NCBI RefSeq assembly: GCF_014898055.3
Contig: NW_023604295.1
Location: 96,239,591 to 96,303,590 of the forward strand
Origin: Talpa occidentalis
Taxonomy: Eukaryota > Chordata > Mammalia > Eulipotyphla > Talpidae
Length of the DNA stretch: 64,000 nt
Reading direction: 5' to 3'
In this document: one piece after another, positions 9,276 through 22,549 of the stretch
How positions within the stretch are numbered: the first letter of the stretch is position 1
Layout of the letters: every line of letters starts with the position of its first letter
Translations under genes and position numbers: made by a program
Notes under the pieces: generated by a model
Database searches by the model: none
The model's input: the letters and a program-made list of their open reading frames with translations, nothing else
What the model was told of the DNA's origin: nothing

Positions 9276-12200
9276 TCCTTCTCTGCAAGATCTCTGAGGT
9301 ACCAATGGAGGGACGGGGAAAACAAGAGCATAAGCATTTCCTGATTTTCAGAATTTCTGAAACACCTTTTGTTTCAGTGGCGCTGGTGAACTCGTGATAA
9401 TGAAACTACACCTTTGTACACAAACCTTGACCAGCATTCTGGAGCAGATGACAAAGAAAACCTAATTTTGAAAGTACCGAGCACAAAGGAGGAAGAAAAA
9501 AAGCCCTCACTGTGCAAGCTTTCTCTATATGGGTAGCAACATGGCTTAATTTTTAAGGCTTGACGACCGCATTAAAAAATGTCTAAAGCCAGTTCAGACT
9601 ATAAGTGAGAGGAAAAAAGAAATGTAAAATTTTCATTACATATTTATTTCTTTTTTAAAGAAAAAGGCAATCTTTTGCCTATCTGTTTTTGCATTTTTAA
9701 ATAAGATGTGGTTGCCAAGGAAACAGGTTCTGGTCCAGTCTTAATTTGAAACTAAAATATATTTGAGAAGTTAAGCTCAAAGAGCTCATGAAATTATTTT
9801 GAAAAGTGCCAGCATTTGGTGCTTATAGAACCACAGCTGTAGGGTCTGCAATGAACCATTCGAGGGACACTTTCATTCAATGAAGCTCTTTTTCTTCTAA
9901 CAAGGCCATCTATATTCAATATTCCTCCCTTTACAAATAGTAACTCCCCATCCCCCCCAATAATAGATATACAAATAGTGTACTTATTCTTGTATATTAT
10001 CTAAAATTGATTTTGGAAGCATGTAAGTTTTTATTTTCATCTTTCATATAACACGTTTAAAGACCGCTTGTTAAAATTTAAATATTTTCAATGTTTCTTA
10101 TTAGGCTTGTTTGCGCCCTTTGAAATTATCTCCAGAAACCGATTTATTTTTAGTTTCAAGCTAAAATGGAACTGAATCAACAGACTTTTCAAAAAATTCT
10201 TTTGTTGCTTAATGGCGCCACACCTATCATATATATAATTTTTAAAAAAGGAATCATCTCACTTTTATAGCAGAAACATGTAAGTTCATAAAAGCTATAT
10301 ACTTACAGAGTAACTGAATGGGAAAACCTATCCTATTTAATACCCTCCCTCCAAGAAATTACAATTGTCTTATTTAATTTTTGTTTTAAAAGCCATAGTT
10401 AAATCCATCTGATGTTGTGCTGCCTGGCTCAAAAAAATCTATAAAACATGCAGATTTCAACCTACCTGTATGTATCACTTAATGCAGTGCTAGCATGACA
10501 AGACACTCAGCCATTTTTATGTAAAGCGATGGAGACCAACTGATTTCTCCGTCTTCTTGCTCACAAGTTTTAGATGCAATTGTCACACACACAAAAAAAT
10601 CATACGCAGAACAGCTTGAATGTACTGCGATCACGAGAACTGAATTTATCAACAGGAAAACAGGATTGGAAAAAAAGAAGTTTCTCATCCAAGGTTTCTC
10701 CGAGGCTGCAACCAAGGAGGTAGTGTGCTGAATTTTTTTCCCTTCCTCCTCTGAGAGTTCAAAGCCCGGAGCTGACCACTGCAAAGGCCACGGTCACATT
10801 TGCTGAAAATCAAACCACTGATACCAGCACTGAAAACACAAATTTGAGAAACAAGTTGTTTGCACACCATGGAGTGCATAAGAGTTAAAAATAGATTCCA
10901 CCTTGCCTCCTACCTGCATAATAAATATGTAAGTTTCAAGTGTTTAATTTGATATTCACATTAATTAACAATACAACATACATTATTTAAAAGACAGCAA
11001 ATGCAAGAAGAAAGGGGAGACACCATCTGGTAGCAGAGTTTTGTTGTTGTTTTGTTTTTAGTGGCTTTTTTTCTGGCTTTGTTAAAAAAAAAAGGTAAAA
11101 TCCTATTTTGAATGTGATGAAAAGCAAACATCCAAAAGCAAATGAATCGGAACTGAAAGGTGAGGCTGAAATATCTAAGGCTGTAATGAGGCAAAAACAA
11201 GTCTTCGCTACCAGATGATATGGCATACAGAGCATTTACATACTCACATCTGAAATACTAGGCAACGTGTAATGAATTCTATACACAGCATGCACACACA
11301 GCACAAGCACGGCTAATCCTGCCTGCCATCTTAGGCTCGCAGAAGCAAGATACACTGCATGCAGCACACGAGCACTGGGGAAGGAGGAGGCAAGGGACAG
11401 CTCACCTTAAATGCAGTATCTGATTAATGTTGTAAGTGACATTGCATATCAGCCTCAGAGTCTTGGTTCAACTGGGTAGGAGGGAACAAAGAAAAATGTC
11501 ATCAACTGGTGATGCAAGATGAGCCCAATCACTAAACACTGTTTAGCAAACTCCAAATTCTGCAACCAGACAGTAGAAGGCATTTCAAACACTTAAGCAG
11601 AGCTGCTGCACAATGAAAGTCTCCTTCTGCTTCTGAGAATCAAACAATCCTTTTGCTAAGGAAGAAAATAAGCTGGAGTGAACACTGTCACATCTTCTTC
11701 CTGAAGAAAGCTTTCAATACAGTATGTATCTGGATGGGGATGCATTTTATAGACTGTTAATTTCATAGAATTGCTAACAACAGCAACAACAAAAAACCAA
11801 AAACTGTTAAGCTGTTGCAAATTAAAATAATTTTAAAAGAATGGAGCATTTCTAGATTATTTTTCAAGATCCTAAACGCTGCCGGCAGGCTTGTAGGAGA
11901 ATGCATGATCAGCTGCTGGTATCAGTGCTATAACCTCTAACCACAAGCGTGTAAATGTATCCTGCTAAATCTATCTGCAGTACAGAACGGCAGATACCTC
12001 CTCCGTCGGAATTGTATTAAAATGTGAATGAATTTGCTTCAACTTAGAAAAATAAAATTAGCACAGAAAAATAAATTGATGCTGAATTTCTTGGAGTGTG
12101 TAGCTGCCTATTAAGAAAGATAAAAAAGCTATCCTTAGGATACTGACCTAAATAATGTTAAGACGTGCAGCAGCAGACCGTACTTGCTTAGAACATAGGA

Positions 12201-12299
12201 AATGCAAAATGATTTTTCTCCTCCCTTCCCACCCAAAAGCTAAATGGTAAAGTAACAAGGCATGAACAAGAATATCAAAATAAATAAATAAATATATAG

Positions 12300-12320
12300 A
12301 GATATATATATATATATATT
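12300..12320. repeat. (TA)n microsatellite
   Basis: About ten AT dinucleotides follow a short TAAA run. Confidence 0.9.
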
Positions 12321-12689
12321 ACATACTGTCAAAGAAACGGTGCTTGCTGAGATGCGGGGTTTCTTTGTTTTACTTTGAGGCTATCATAGCTACGCTTGCA
12401 CGATGACATTGACATCATGGAGGTCAGGGCTGACACTGGAGTGCTATTCGTTTTATGAGTGAAATGTTTCCGAAAATTAAATCTCATCTACTCAAACACT
12501 GAATTTCATGTCTTCCTCAATACCACCTCCCTAGCCCTGCTGTTCAAGATTGATGGGATCTAGCTTGGCTGTATGTAATAAATTTGAATCACCTTCTATA
12601 GAGACTCCAATTCATAACTGTAGGGACTCATTTTTTAAACAAAAAACCTCCAAGAATTCTTATACACACCCTTTCAATCCTTCCTATCA

Positions 12690-12780
12690 ACACACACACA
12701 CATACACACACATACACACACATACACACACCCACACGTACACACGAACACCCACATGTACACACGCGCGCACACACACA
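12690..12780. repeat. Interrupted (CA)n microsatellite
   Basis: CA runs with regular CATACA and CCCACA interruptions, ending in a CGCGCG stretch. It creates a His/Thr-rich stretch inside a 141-codon frame (12550-12975) that is otherwise featureless, so that frame is not taken as a gene. Confidence 0.93.
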
Positions 12781-15324
12781 ATTGAAGCTCAAATTGCAAT
12801 GAAATGTTTAACATGTGGAACAAAAAATGTGAAAGAACTGCTTATTCAGGCTTTTGAAGAAATGCCTAATAAGCAAATATTGTTTTGCTACAAAACCAGT
12901 GTTACCAGGTCCCTAAAGAGAAGAAAACAGCATAGCTTGCTAGAAAAATTTTTTCCAGATCCTGCCGGCAGGTAAAAAACAGAAAATCATTTCATTTTCC
13001 ATGCTGTATAAACAAGAAGTCTTTTATTTTTAAGGAAATAGAGCAGATTCTTTTCTACTCTTTCTTCGGCTACAAAGAAACCATACCAGCCCCCACCCCC
13101 ACCCTATGTCCTGGAGATAAGCCAAAAAATTTATAAAATGCCTTAAGACTGATTTTGAATATATAATATTTATGATTTTTGTTCTTCTTATCTCTCCAAA
13201 AATTTTTAATTGCCTATTGCACGCTAAATATGATCATGTTCATTCAGTTTAACATGTACAAAAATGAATTAATATTTTCTAGGGTTAGTCATTTTCCAGT
13301 GCCTTATCTTCTATAAGGGCTGGCTAAAAATAATCAGGTTAGCAAAAGATTCAAGTTTCCCTGAATTTTTGTAAAGGAGAAAATGTATTCATATACCTTA
13401 GGTGCTAGGTTTCACAACTGGATCTTTTGTTTCTGGCTCTCATTTTCTATCTCCCCCAGAACCCAAGTGATTTTTAGCTCAATGTATGGAAAGTACCCAG
13501 CCCACCTCTAGCCCATACACTTTAGTCTGAGAGTTGGACCGTCCAGGTGGTCTGTCATACCTGACCCACACCGAGTCCTCTTCGATTTGGAGCACGCCTC
13601 TCCTCCACAACTACTACGGAAGTAAATGTGGCTCCAAAAGGAACAGTAGCTCCCGGTCTAACACCAATGGTGTTAGAACCATCTTCCCCACCCCCACATC
13701 ATTGCCCTATGAAGTCTGGTTATTATCAACAGCAACAGAGAATCAGAATGGAGTGTCCTTAGGCTAATTCCTCCCTTACCATTTGGGTGGAGAATTAGAC
13801 TATCACACTGACTTAAGGTATCAGTCTAATCTACGTAATCTATAAAGCAGTCCTTCGAGTGGGGTTGGAGGAGGGTGAAGTGAACACATAGGCATTCGAT
13901 GCTATTAGTGTCTGTTCAGATAGTCCTCATTAATAACATTGAAAAGCTAGACATTCATAGGAAAAGACTCACAAATATCATCATGCAGGCTAAATATACC
14001 CCATACAGAATCAACTATGACCACATAGAACTAAGTCACTGCCTCCTCTGTCTAGGATAATAAATGAGAGTGACAAGGAAAGAAATCCACAGCAAGCCCC
14101 ATGAGAAAAGCAATTGGTGATGGGCAGGTGGTGAACGTGGTCAGGTCCCTGACTGGTATTGGTAAAGCTGAATGCCACACGAATGGGTTCCAACCCCCTC
14201 TGTGGGGTTCTCTGTTGACTCTTTGTCCAAATAAGCCTAAAAGCCACGTATTGGTTTATTTTGTGATGTTCCAAAACACTCAATGAGCAAACGTGGTTCG
14301 TTTACTAAACCTGCTTGTATTAAATTTGAACTATAGTTGAAAACATTTAGATGGGTGAGCTTGTTTAGGCAGACCGTCTCAACTAGTCAATCCTGTTTTG
14401 TGCTTTTAACAAACCATGCTCCTGCCTGAATTACTTAAGCTTTGTCATCATTACAAGTGGCAAAGGGTATGCATTCACTTATGATTTTTAAAAATTATGT
14501 GCTCCTCATCAACCTCCTTAAGGGCATATGCACAAACTTTCATTTAAAAGACAAATCCCTTTTCCACAATGAAATATGTAACCTGTTCCTGCCACTGTGA
14601 TGAGTCAAGCAAGAAACACCCTAAATAACGTGGCGGGGTGGGGGGAGCAGACTGGAAAGGACAGAGTTAGCAGTAAGGGTTGCGTCTTTCACTTTGATTA
14701 ACGTTCTTGCTCACGGTCTCTGTGCTCTGTAGTCTGAGCTCATTTTATTTTCAGTCCTGTGGGTTAAAGTTAAATTGCATGGCTTATGCAAAGTATATAA
14801 TTCAAGTATGAACAAAGCTTGACTCTCTGTTTAAAACAAAACAAAACATAAAAGTCAGAGCACTGTGTCCCAGAGGAATCCTTGGTTTATAAACATTTGG
14901 ATTGGTTTGCACATTTCTTTACTCCATTCACTGCGTAAAAAATTACAGCTATTTTCCCTGCACACCTAATAAATATATTCAACATTTGTAGGTAAATTTC
15001 TTATCAGGGTAGGATATTCTAAATTTTAAAAAATAAAATGTTTACCAAATATAACATTCTTGTTTAAGTTCTTAGAATTTAGAAAATTAAAATTATTTTT
15101 ATGAGATTGGTTATTACAATTATGAACAGTATAACAGTGTATTCAGCTCTAGAAAAAACACAGTGCCAACTTATCAATGACTGAAAATGCCTTTGGATGA
15201 TATTTTTGCCTAATTTTTTTGGGAATGTCCATTGTTAGGCTGAACATCAACATTTTGCTTAGAGGTCTTGGCAGGAACTTCCTTTTACTTTGATCAGGGC
15301 TAAAAGTCAAAATAGCTACCATTT

Positions 15325-15490
15325 ACTGAGAACCTATGATTTTAACCTAATAATCCTTCAAGGTGGGTATTAGCTGTCATCAATTTTAGGTGAGGAAATA
15401 ATTAAGAGTCCTACTCACAGTAAATACCAGAGATAGGATGCAAACCTAAGGCCAACTGATTCCCAAGTCTGAGTCTTTCCACCAGTCCCA
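15325..15490 (-). mobile_element. MIR SINE fragment
   Basis: Antisense MIR order: 'ACCATTTACTGAGAACCTATG', 'AAGGTGGGTATTAGCTGTC', 'TTTAGGTGAGGAAATAATTAAGAG', 'GGATGCAAACCTAAGGCCAACTGA', 'CCAAGTCTGAGTC'. It is substituted throughout but collinear with the core. Confidence 0.7.
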
Positions 15491-15834
15491 CAAAGATAAA
15501 ACTTCCCCCTTCATTTACATTCCCCCCATGATATAGGAATCCTCTTTATGTAGAGATTCCTGGTAGAAGAGACCTCACATGCCTGGAGTCACATTCACCC
15601 TGTTTATACGAACCAGCCACAACTCTCCAGACCCAGGAATTCTGGGAACTCGGGATGCCCCCAACTGGAGATAGACTGGAGCAGGTGGAAGGCAATAGAA
15701 GAGGCATAACCAAATGAAGGGCAGAAAGCACAGTAACAAATTTGGTCAGAGATTTCTCTTTCCACTCATAAAGCAAAATAGGTGGGAAAATTTACATCTG
15801 AGGAACATTTCCATCTAATGAAGTCCAATCTTTT

Positions 15835-15920
15835 CTGTCACAGTCAAGGAAACTGAGGCTGAGAGAGATCTGGTCAATTGCCAAAGATCACACATTGATA
15901 AGTGAGTTTAGCCATTTGCT
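15835..15920 (-). mobile_element. MIR SINE fragment, short
   Basis: 'CAGTCAAGGAAACTGAGGCTGAGAGAGATC' followed by 'GCCAAAGATCACACATTGATAAGTG' is the antisense MIR core (GAGGAAACTGAGGC...GTCACACAGCTAGTAAGTG). Confidence 0.7.
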
Positions 15921-17103
15921 GTCTAAAAAAGTAGAGCTCATTTCCTTTTATACCTAGTAAGTCCAGCATTGGTGAGTGAATTTGTTATTGGGTTGCTACA
16001 TTGTTTAAAAAAAAAAAAAGAGACAATCAAGAATGACCTGGTTTCTGCTCACAAATGGCGTTTTTGTCCTGAACAGATAACCTAAGTCAGTAATTCCTTC
16101 CCCATCATGATTTTTTAAAAGGTTTTTTAAAAGTCTAATATTTGAATAAAAGGTTTTCTTTAACCAACTTTATTGTTTTAAATACTGCATTTCACTGATT
16201 GGTTCTGTATGCTAACATCTATGCATTTTGTCCCTAAGAGCCCCTTTCAGCTCAGAAAATTTGTGAATTTGAAAAATATAAACCAGCTTGCTTTCTAGGT
16301 CAATTTGGCCAAGAACTAGACTCCCAGTTTCCTGCCTCCCGGTTGTGTGGCCAACTGACTATCTTGCTTCATTGCGGTAATTTTATATGCCAACCAGATG
16401 GCACGCAAAGGGGGCTTTCTAATCAACTAGATCAGCTCCACCTTGCCTGGGAATACGAGAGGATTGTTTTGCTCGGTGCTTATAAGGCAGGGAAACGAAG
16501 GGTTAGGTGAATGGTCATGGTTGAGGAGTATGAACCCCTCTGATTCTCAGATAAGAGCTTGCTTTCTTCCATTCATTAGCATTTGTACACGACATAGGAA
16601 AGGAATACAGACTTGATGGCAAGGATGAAGCAGCAGGCCTTTGGGACCAAACCGGGGTTACCTTCCAGAAAGAGTTGCGGGGAGAAAGGCAATGTGATCA
16701 TGTGACTTTCAACAAAGAAAAAGGGGTAAGGGACTTAGGCTGCAAGGGTGACTTGGGGGATGACATCCCACCCCACCCCAATCCAATTCAAAGTCTCCCC
16801 CCCCACCCCGTGTATCCCCACTACCTCTCACCACCACTTTCAATATCACCACCACAGCTTTAGCAACAATATTTTCTGGTTTTGTCTCAGTGCATTTGAA
16901 AAGTGGCAGGAATAAAGACAGTGCATGCACATGGAGGTCAAGGGCATCCCTGCATCCCTAATCAGGCATTCGTTTGTGGCCAGGACCGCTTTCCATTCCC
17001 CAAATGGAGCGGGACTAGAATCATAGTCTAGATCCTACCAGGCAAAGACATTCTCAGCACAAGAAGTTTCATCTTTCTAGAGAGATTGGCATCTGGGTTG
17101 AAA

Positions 17104-17130
17104 GGGAGGGGGTTGAAAGGGAGGGTAGGG
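17104..17130 (+). repeat. Short G-rich direct repeat with quadruplex potential
   Basis: Two GGGAGGG-type units are joined by GGTTGAAA and followed by TAGGG. The four or five GGG runs have loops of 1-6 bases. No promoter context is evident. Confidence 0.6.
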
Positions 17131-19459
17131 ATGTAAATGCAAGTGGAAAAGAGGATTCTTAAAGGTCAGGGAGATCTACCCCACGGGAGAGCATGATCCT
17201 CACATCTTTTTTCATCTTGGGCAATAAATATTACATGGCTTTATCTGGGAACAAATTTATTTGCTTTCTCTACTCTCAGATAAGCAACTTTGTAGCTCAG
17301 AAGGGTTACAACCAGAAACTTCTCACCAGAGCAGCTTAACAAACCTCAGTGAGTCTTCACTTCCTTTGGACTGAAGATAAAAGTACACTAAGTTGTTGTA
17401 TTGAGTCATCTACTTTTACTCCCATGTCATGGTTGTTTTTTGTAAGATTTGGAATCTCCCCCTGCACCACAGGTCCAAAGGATAGGCTCACATGGGTTGG
17501 CTCTTGACTGACCAACAACCAAAGTTAGAGGGCCTCTCTCTGATCCCCCCACTACGAGTGGAGTCTTCAGCTTTGTATCAAAAAGCCACTTCTTAGACAG
17601 GAGGACTTGCTCCACGAGTGAAGGAATAGACCAGGGGACCGAAAGTACCTAGAAGTCTTTTGAGTACTTCGTCACTTGTTTACCAAGGGGGCCACAAGCA
17701 GACCTCGGACTTGGTTTAAATCTGTCCCCTCCTAGAACAGAGAGAGACACAGTGGCCCGACAGAAAAATAGGTGCCTCCAAAAAGTGCCTCAATGGTTCC
17801 CTGTCCCTCAGCGGCAAAGCGCGTTTCACAAAATTACAGAACGAGAAGGCGCTTTCAAGAATGTCATTGAAACTCATTTCTTGAAGGGGGAGAAAATCAA
17901 GTTCAAAGACAGTGTTATATCCGAATACCTCAGTAACCACCTAAAAGTCATATTCCTTCCTTCCTAGTATTTTGCGATTTGTATTTCAAAACACTGGTCC
18001 AATTTTTAAAAATAATACTAAGCTTTCACTTAAATAGCTACTTAATAAATCATTATATAGAATAACTGAATGAATGAGTGGATGATAGTATAGAAGCTTT
18101 ATAATTTGTCTCCCCATTCCTCTCAGGGGAAAAAAAAATCGTTATAGTACGTTTGTTTAATTTTTTTAAAGCTCAACTAAATATAATTGAAAGTAAAATG
18201 GTAAATAATGACCAAAATATCACTTGGGACAAAGTAAGCATCACTTGAGAAGTATCAGAAAAGTAGGCTTGATTGCTACATTAAGTCAATCAGATTAAGT
18301 TTAGCCAGCTGAAGTTGCATTCATCCTATTTAGTTTGCAAAGAAAAATCTCATGAGTTAGCATGAGCAGCTAAAAATAAGTTGCAGGTTTCATTTTCCGT
18401 TGTTCAGTATGGTTGTGAAACCAAAAGGTGCAAAACTAGGAGATTCACCAACGCCTACAAAAGACAGCAATTCAAATTGTCACCTCCTAGCACACCACCC
18501 TCCTGATCCACAGCTCACATCCAAGCCCAAGAGATATACACTTTCATCCCTCTTACCATGATTCTTGAGATGTCCCTGAATAAATAAGGCATGGCAGGAA
18601 ATCAGGGTCGAAGGCCAGTCCCTGAGGATAGTAGTTTGTGTGTATGTTGTCATATCCGGACAGGATGCCACATAGAAATCAGCCTCTATGTACACAGTCA
18701 CAATCTTAGGTGATATGTGGGACCCCCTGCAGAGCATGGGAGTAAAAAAAAAAAACTAGACTCTCATTAGATGGCGCCCTGAATCGAGTGAACACACCCC
18801 ATAGTTCTTGACCTCAATGCCCATGGCCTGTGTAACACAAATCCAGGTGGCTCATAGTAAGTTTCATTTCAAAACTAGCTTTTCAGGTCCAAATTTGGCA
18901 AAAAAAGGTTTGACAAGAGGCATTGCCACTTCAAAGGGAAGAGACATCTCATACTGTCCATTCAGCAGTGGCACAAGGCCCAGGGAGAGCAGTGCAGTTA
19001 AAAGAAATCCCTCAGCTGAGTGAGATTGAACAGGGGCCAGAGAAGGGTTAATCTCCTTCCATTAGAGGAGGGGCCATTTGGTGAAGGTGAAGAGAGTAAT
19101 CTGTATGAAGAGCGGAGCAGACAAAGCGCCATTGCAGAAATGAAATTACAGTGCAGGGGCGAGAATGATGATTTGTCCTAGATTTTCACTATGAGACCAT
19201 TTCTTAGATCTGAGTCTTTACCTCACTTTGAAGTTATAGTCTCAGGGAGGGGACAGGGGAATATATTCACACTCAGTGCTGGAAGACTTGTACTTTGATT
19301 CCATGGGAGAAAGGCTGTCTCTGAGATGCAGAGGATGAGGCCAAAATGACCAGGATGCCATAAAGGACTAATTATAAATCAGAAAGTGGCAAAGTAAATA
19401 ATAGAAGGTGCACAGAAAAGAAGCTAGGGCTGAAAACCCCCCTTCCTTCCCTTTAAAAA

Positions 19460-20345
19460 AAAACAATTCTTAAAAGTTGCTTTTAATAACCTTTTGGGAA
19501 ATAGTTTGAGTCACACGAAATTGCAAAAATAGTACAGTAAGCGTATACCTTATCCAGTTTTTCCCTGATGGAAATAATAGCCTACTAACTGTAGTACATT
19601 GTCTAACCCAAAAGCTAACACTGGTGACATTGTCAATACAGGGACAGACCTTATTTGGATTTTACCAGTTTTTACATGCACAGAGTGTGTGTGTATGTGT
19701 GTCTGTGTGCACATGTGTATGTGTGTCTATATAAAGTTCTCTGAAATTTTAAGATGTGTAGATTGGAGTAAACACAATTAAGATATAGAACTATTCCATA
19801 ACCACAAAGAAACCCCCTGTGCCACCTACTCCTCTGTAGTCACACCCACCTCCCAAACCCATCTCTTCTCACTGTAACTGTCACTCTAAGATTGTTACAT
19901 AAATGGAAACCATGCAATATGTTACTTTTTGCTACTTTCTTTCACCTAGCCTAATAAATCCTTATAATCCATTCAAGTTATATGTAAAAAGAGTGCTTTT
20001 TATGGCTGAATAGTATTCCACAGGACATGTACCACATCTATTGAAGGATATCTGACTTGTTTCCAGGTTTTAAGCTATACAAATAAAACTGCTAGGAACG
20101 TTTGTGTGCAAGTTTTTATGTGAATATAAGTTTTCATTTCTCTTGTGTAAATACCCAGAAGTGGGACTGTATGGGAAGTATATGTTTATAAGAAGCTGTC
20201 GAACTGTTTATCAGAGTGGCTGTACTACTTACATTCCTATCAGCAACTTATGAGTGATTCAATTTCTCCATGTTCTTGCCAGTATTTGGTAACATCAGTA
20301 TTTTTTTCTTTAACAATCCTGATGTGTAAGATAGTACCCTGTCAG
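19460..20345 (-). mobile_element. Old LINE-1 (L1M-like) fragment, antisense, 3' end
   Basis: The left part is antisense 3' UTR ('CAAAAATAGTACAGTAAGCGTATACCTTATCC', 'CATTGTC...CAGTTTTTACATGCAC'). It passes into antisense ORF2 C-terminal sequence ('GGCTGAATAGTATTCCACAGGACATG', 'AAATACCCAGAAGTGGGACTGTATGG', 'CATTCCTATCAGCAACTTATGAGTG'). The decay is strong and an internal (TG)n has grown at 19684-19728. No coding capacity remains. Confidence 0.8.
19684..19728. repeat. (TG)n microsatellite, interrupted
   Basis: TG repeats with TATG, TCTG and CACA interruptions, inside the antisense L1 3' UTR. Confidence 0.85.
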
Positions 20346-22299
20346 TATGGCAGTAAAGTATGGGGCTTCCAGAGCTTGGGTGGGGTGTTTTCTGATATCT
20401 CACTGTTCCCATTTTCCTAACAATTGTCTTTACAGCAGTACAGATTGTCTAGAATTTCGGTGATGGAATGTGGTACTCTGTCTTGATATGGGGCGTGACT
20501 TGAGGTTTGTCCACTTGTTCCTGACTGCAGTTCTGGGACGTGGCCATCTGGGGATCTGGGCCTCCTTGAGGCAGTGTCTCTTGCCTCAGCAGGCAGACTC
20601 CATTTCATGACACTCAGCCCTATGGGGTAAGGAGGTGATAATGGGAGGCTATGGGGCAGGGGCAGTTTTCCTGGGCTCAGGTCCTCTTAAACCTTTGGCC
20701 ACAGAATGTGTGAGAATTTTTTATTCATAAGGTTATTTACTTAATAGCAGGGTATGAGATGGGGGTGGGACATGGAATCAACATAGACAAGTAAGTGGCA
20801 CTTTTCAAACCCCACTGACTCCTGTTTGCCCTTGGACTTTGGACTTTGTTGTCCGCCCAAGAATCTAGTACCACGTGGACACCTTCTCTGGATGTTGCAA
20901 CACTTGATCTCTGCCGATTTGGTGGCACTGTTGTCACCACTACACATACCTGCCTGGCTTTGGGATCAGGTTCCACCCACGGCGAGGACTCCGACTAAGT
21001 ATCAGAAAGTTCTTCAGCCAGGAAGCTGTGTGCAGGCTCCAGGAGATGGGCTTGCATAGGGTCAGCAGCATAGCCACCCTGGAAAGTCATCCTCTCTCTG
21101 TTTTACTCCTGACACAAAGGAGGCTGCAGACCACCCCAGATTCCATATTCCTCATGACCCTGGCTCCATAAATTTTGGGGCCAGGAGCCTGAGAATCAGG
21201 AGAGCAGTTATCCTGCAGGGGGACTGCCAAGAGGCAGAGGCCATGCATAGAAGCAGTGAAGCTTGGGGATCACATCACATTCTCTGATACCTAAATGTAC
21301 TGGATGGGCACAGCAGCCTGCTCCTTTGGGTTCTGACTCCTGGGCTTCAGCTGGTACTATCACGGGAGATGGATGTGGACTTAGGCATAGAAGAAACTAA
21401 ACGGTGATTTGCAGAACCTGAACATGACCCGGGGACTATTGGGAGCTGAGCAATACGCAAAGGCTGAACTTGAAAAGCAAGTGACAGGTGGTTGGCCCTC
21501 CAGAATTGAGGTGGTAGAATGAGAGGAAGGGCAGCCAGATACTATCAGGTGATCACTGGGTGTGGTCTGATGGGTTTGAGCAAAGTTATGCAGACAGGAT
21601 GGTTGGTCATGCTTCCTCTTAGAAGGTGGTGAGAATTTAAACTTTTGGTTATTGTTTGTATACTATGTTCCCCGCTGTGACGGAACATTTTCTAAATTTC
21701 CATCTTCGGCACCCTCTTTCTGACAATTGCCCCTCCTTTGAGCAAGGGCTCCTGCTTACCCACTGTGGGAAGGCAGCCCAGCCCACAGCATCTTTCAGAG
21801 TTAAAGTGGCAGGCATAGCACCGCTTGGGCCAGCTGCCTCCCTGGACCATGAAGTAAGGTAATAGGACTCCTTCCTTGAGGCTGAATCCAATGCAGTCAT
21901 CCTCTAGCTCAGGCTTTGTCTTCTTTTCAACTCAGGCCTGCCTTGACCTAATATTTTCCTGCAGTGTGTCTTGCAGTGCCCTGATCTGCGCTGCTATCTG
22001 GGTTTCTGACTCTGGACCCCACCCTGCCTCTGCTTTTGTGGCATAGGTCTGTGTCTGGCTTCCTTTAGCTTCAGTGCTGTCACTTCAGGGCTTAGGGTGC
22101 ACAGTGGTCGGGCCTCATCAGGCAGCCCAGATGGGCACCGGGGTCCCTCACAGGGTTTAAGCTGCACACACATGTCCTGAGACATGGTCCTGCCCATGAG
22201 AAGGCAAATAAAAGTTCCCTGGCCAAGGCAGGGACTCTCTTTGCTACCCAGAGTGTTGGTGACTCAGAGTCTTTTATCTACTCAAGTTCTAGTTCTACC
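20346..22299. other. Unassigned, moderately GC-rich interval
   Basis: GC is visibly higher than in the flanks and I recognise no interspersed repeat. Several 60-85 codon frames occur on both strands (for example 20737-20976 minus, 20826-21059 plus, 21649-21900 minus), overlapping in different registers, which suggests chance. It could be an unrecognised old LINE 5' region or a retroviral fragment; a repeat-library search would decide. Confidence 0.35.
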
Positions 22300-22362
22300 T
22301 GGGTAACATCGAGGAAGTAAATGAACCATTCTGGGTCTCAGTTGCCTCATATTTACAATAAG
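22300..22362 (+). mobile_element. MIR SINE core fragment, short
   Basis: 'CTGGGTAACATCGAGGAAGTAAATGAACCATTCTGGGTCTCAGTTGCCTCATATTTACAATAAGG' follows the MIR core and 'CTCAGTTTCCTCATCTGTAAAATGG' order. Confidence 0.5.
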
Positions 22363-22549
22363 GTTTCCTGTTTCCCTAGCTGGTAATATTTCGGCCATAC
22401 CACATCATGCTTATGGGATAATAAAACACTCCAAAATCCAAAGATTTTCTAGGTTAACTTTAGTTTAGCTATACTGGTTCAGGTTTCTCTAGACTTTTCC
22501 TGTATATTGAGTGCTGAACCGAAGGTATATTGAACTGAATGCAGCAGAT

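Larger units (their letters stand above)
7601..12689. other. Repeat-poor block, part 1 (candidate conserved noncoding DNA)
   Basis: Over five kilobases I find no lineage SINE, no L1 and no LTR. There are only short simple repeats: an A-run at 8873-8894, (CAA)n at 9018-9062, a G-quadruplex motif at 9255-9275 and a TA run near 12300. Many AT-rich stretches with TAATTA/TAATTT cores (for example 8510-8830 and 10060-10220) have the look of conserved noncoding elements near developmental genes. No frame here shows a recognisable protein. Constraint is an inference from the absence of insertions. Confidence 0.4.
12781..19459. other. Repeat-poor block, part 2
   Basis: This continues the SINE-free interval. 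Only MIR fragments (15325-15490 and 15835-15920), short homopolymers and a G-rich repeat (17104-17130) are recognisable. The stretch 13520-13760 is richer in CpG and open in more than one frame on both strands. The frames at 17716-17967 (both strands) and 18480-18737 (minus) are also longer than their surroundings. None shows a family I recognise or clear splice-site framing. Confidence 0.4.

Noticed and set aside
12550..12975. 141-codon frame on the plus strand
   Set aside because: A third of it is the CA microsatellite (His/Thr repeats); the rest shows no domain or splice context.
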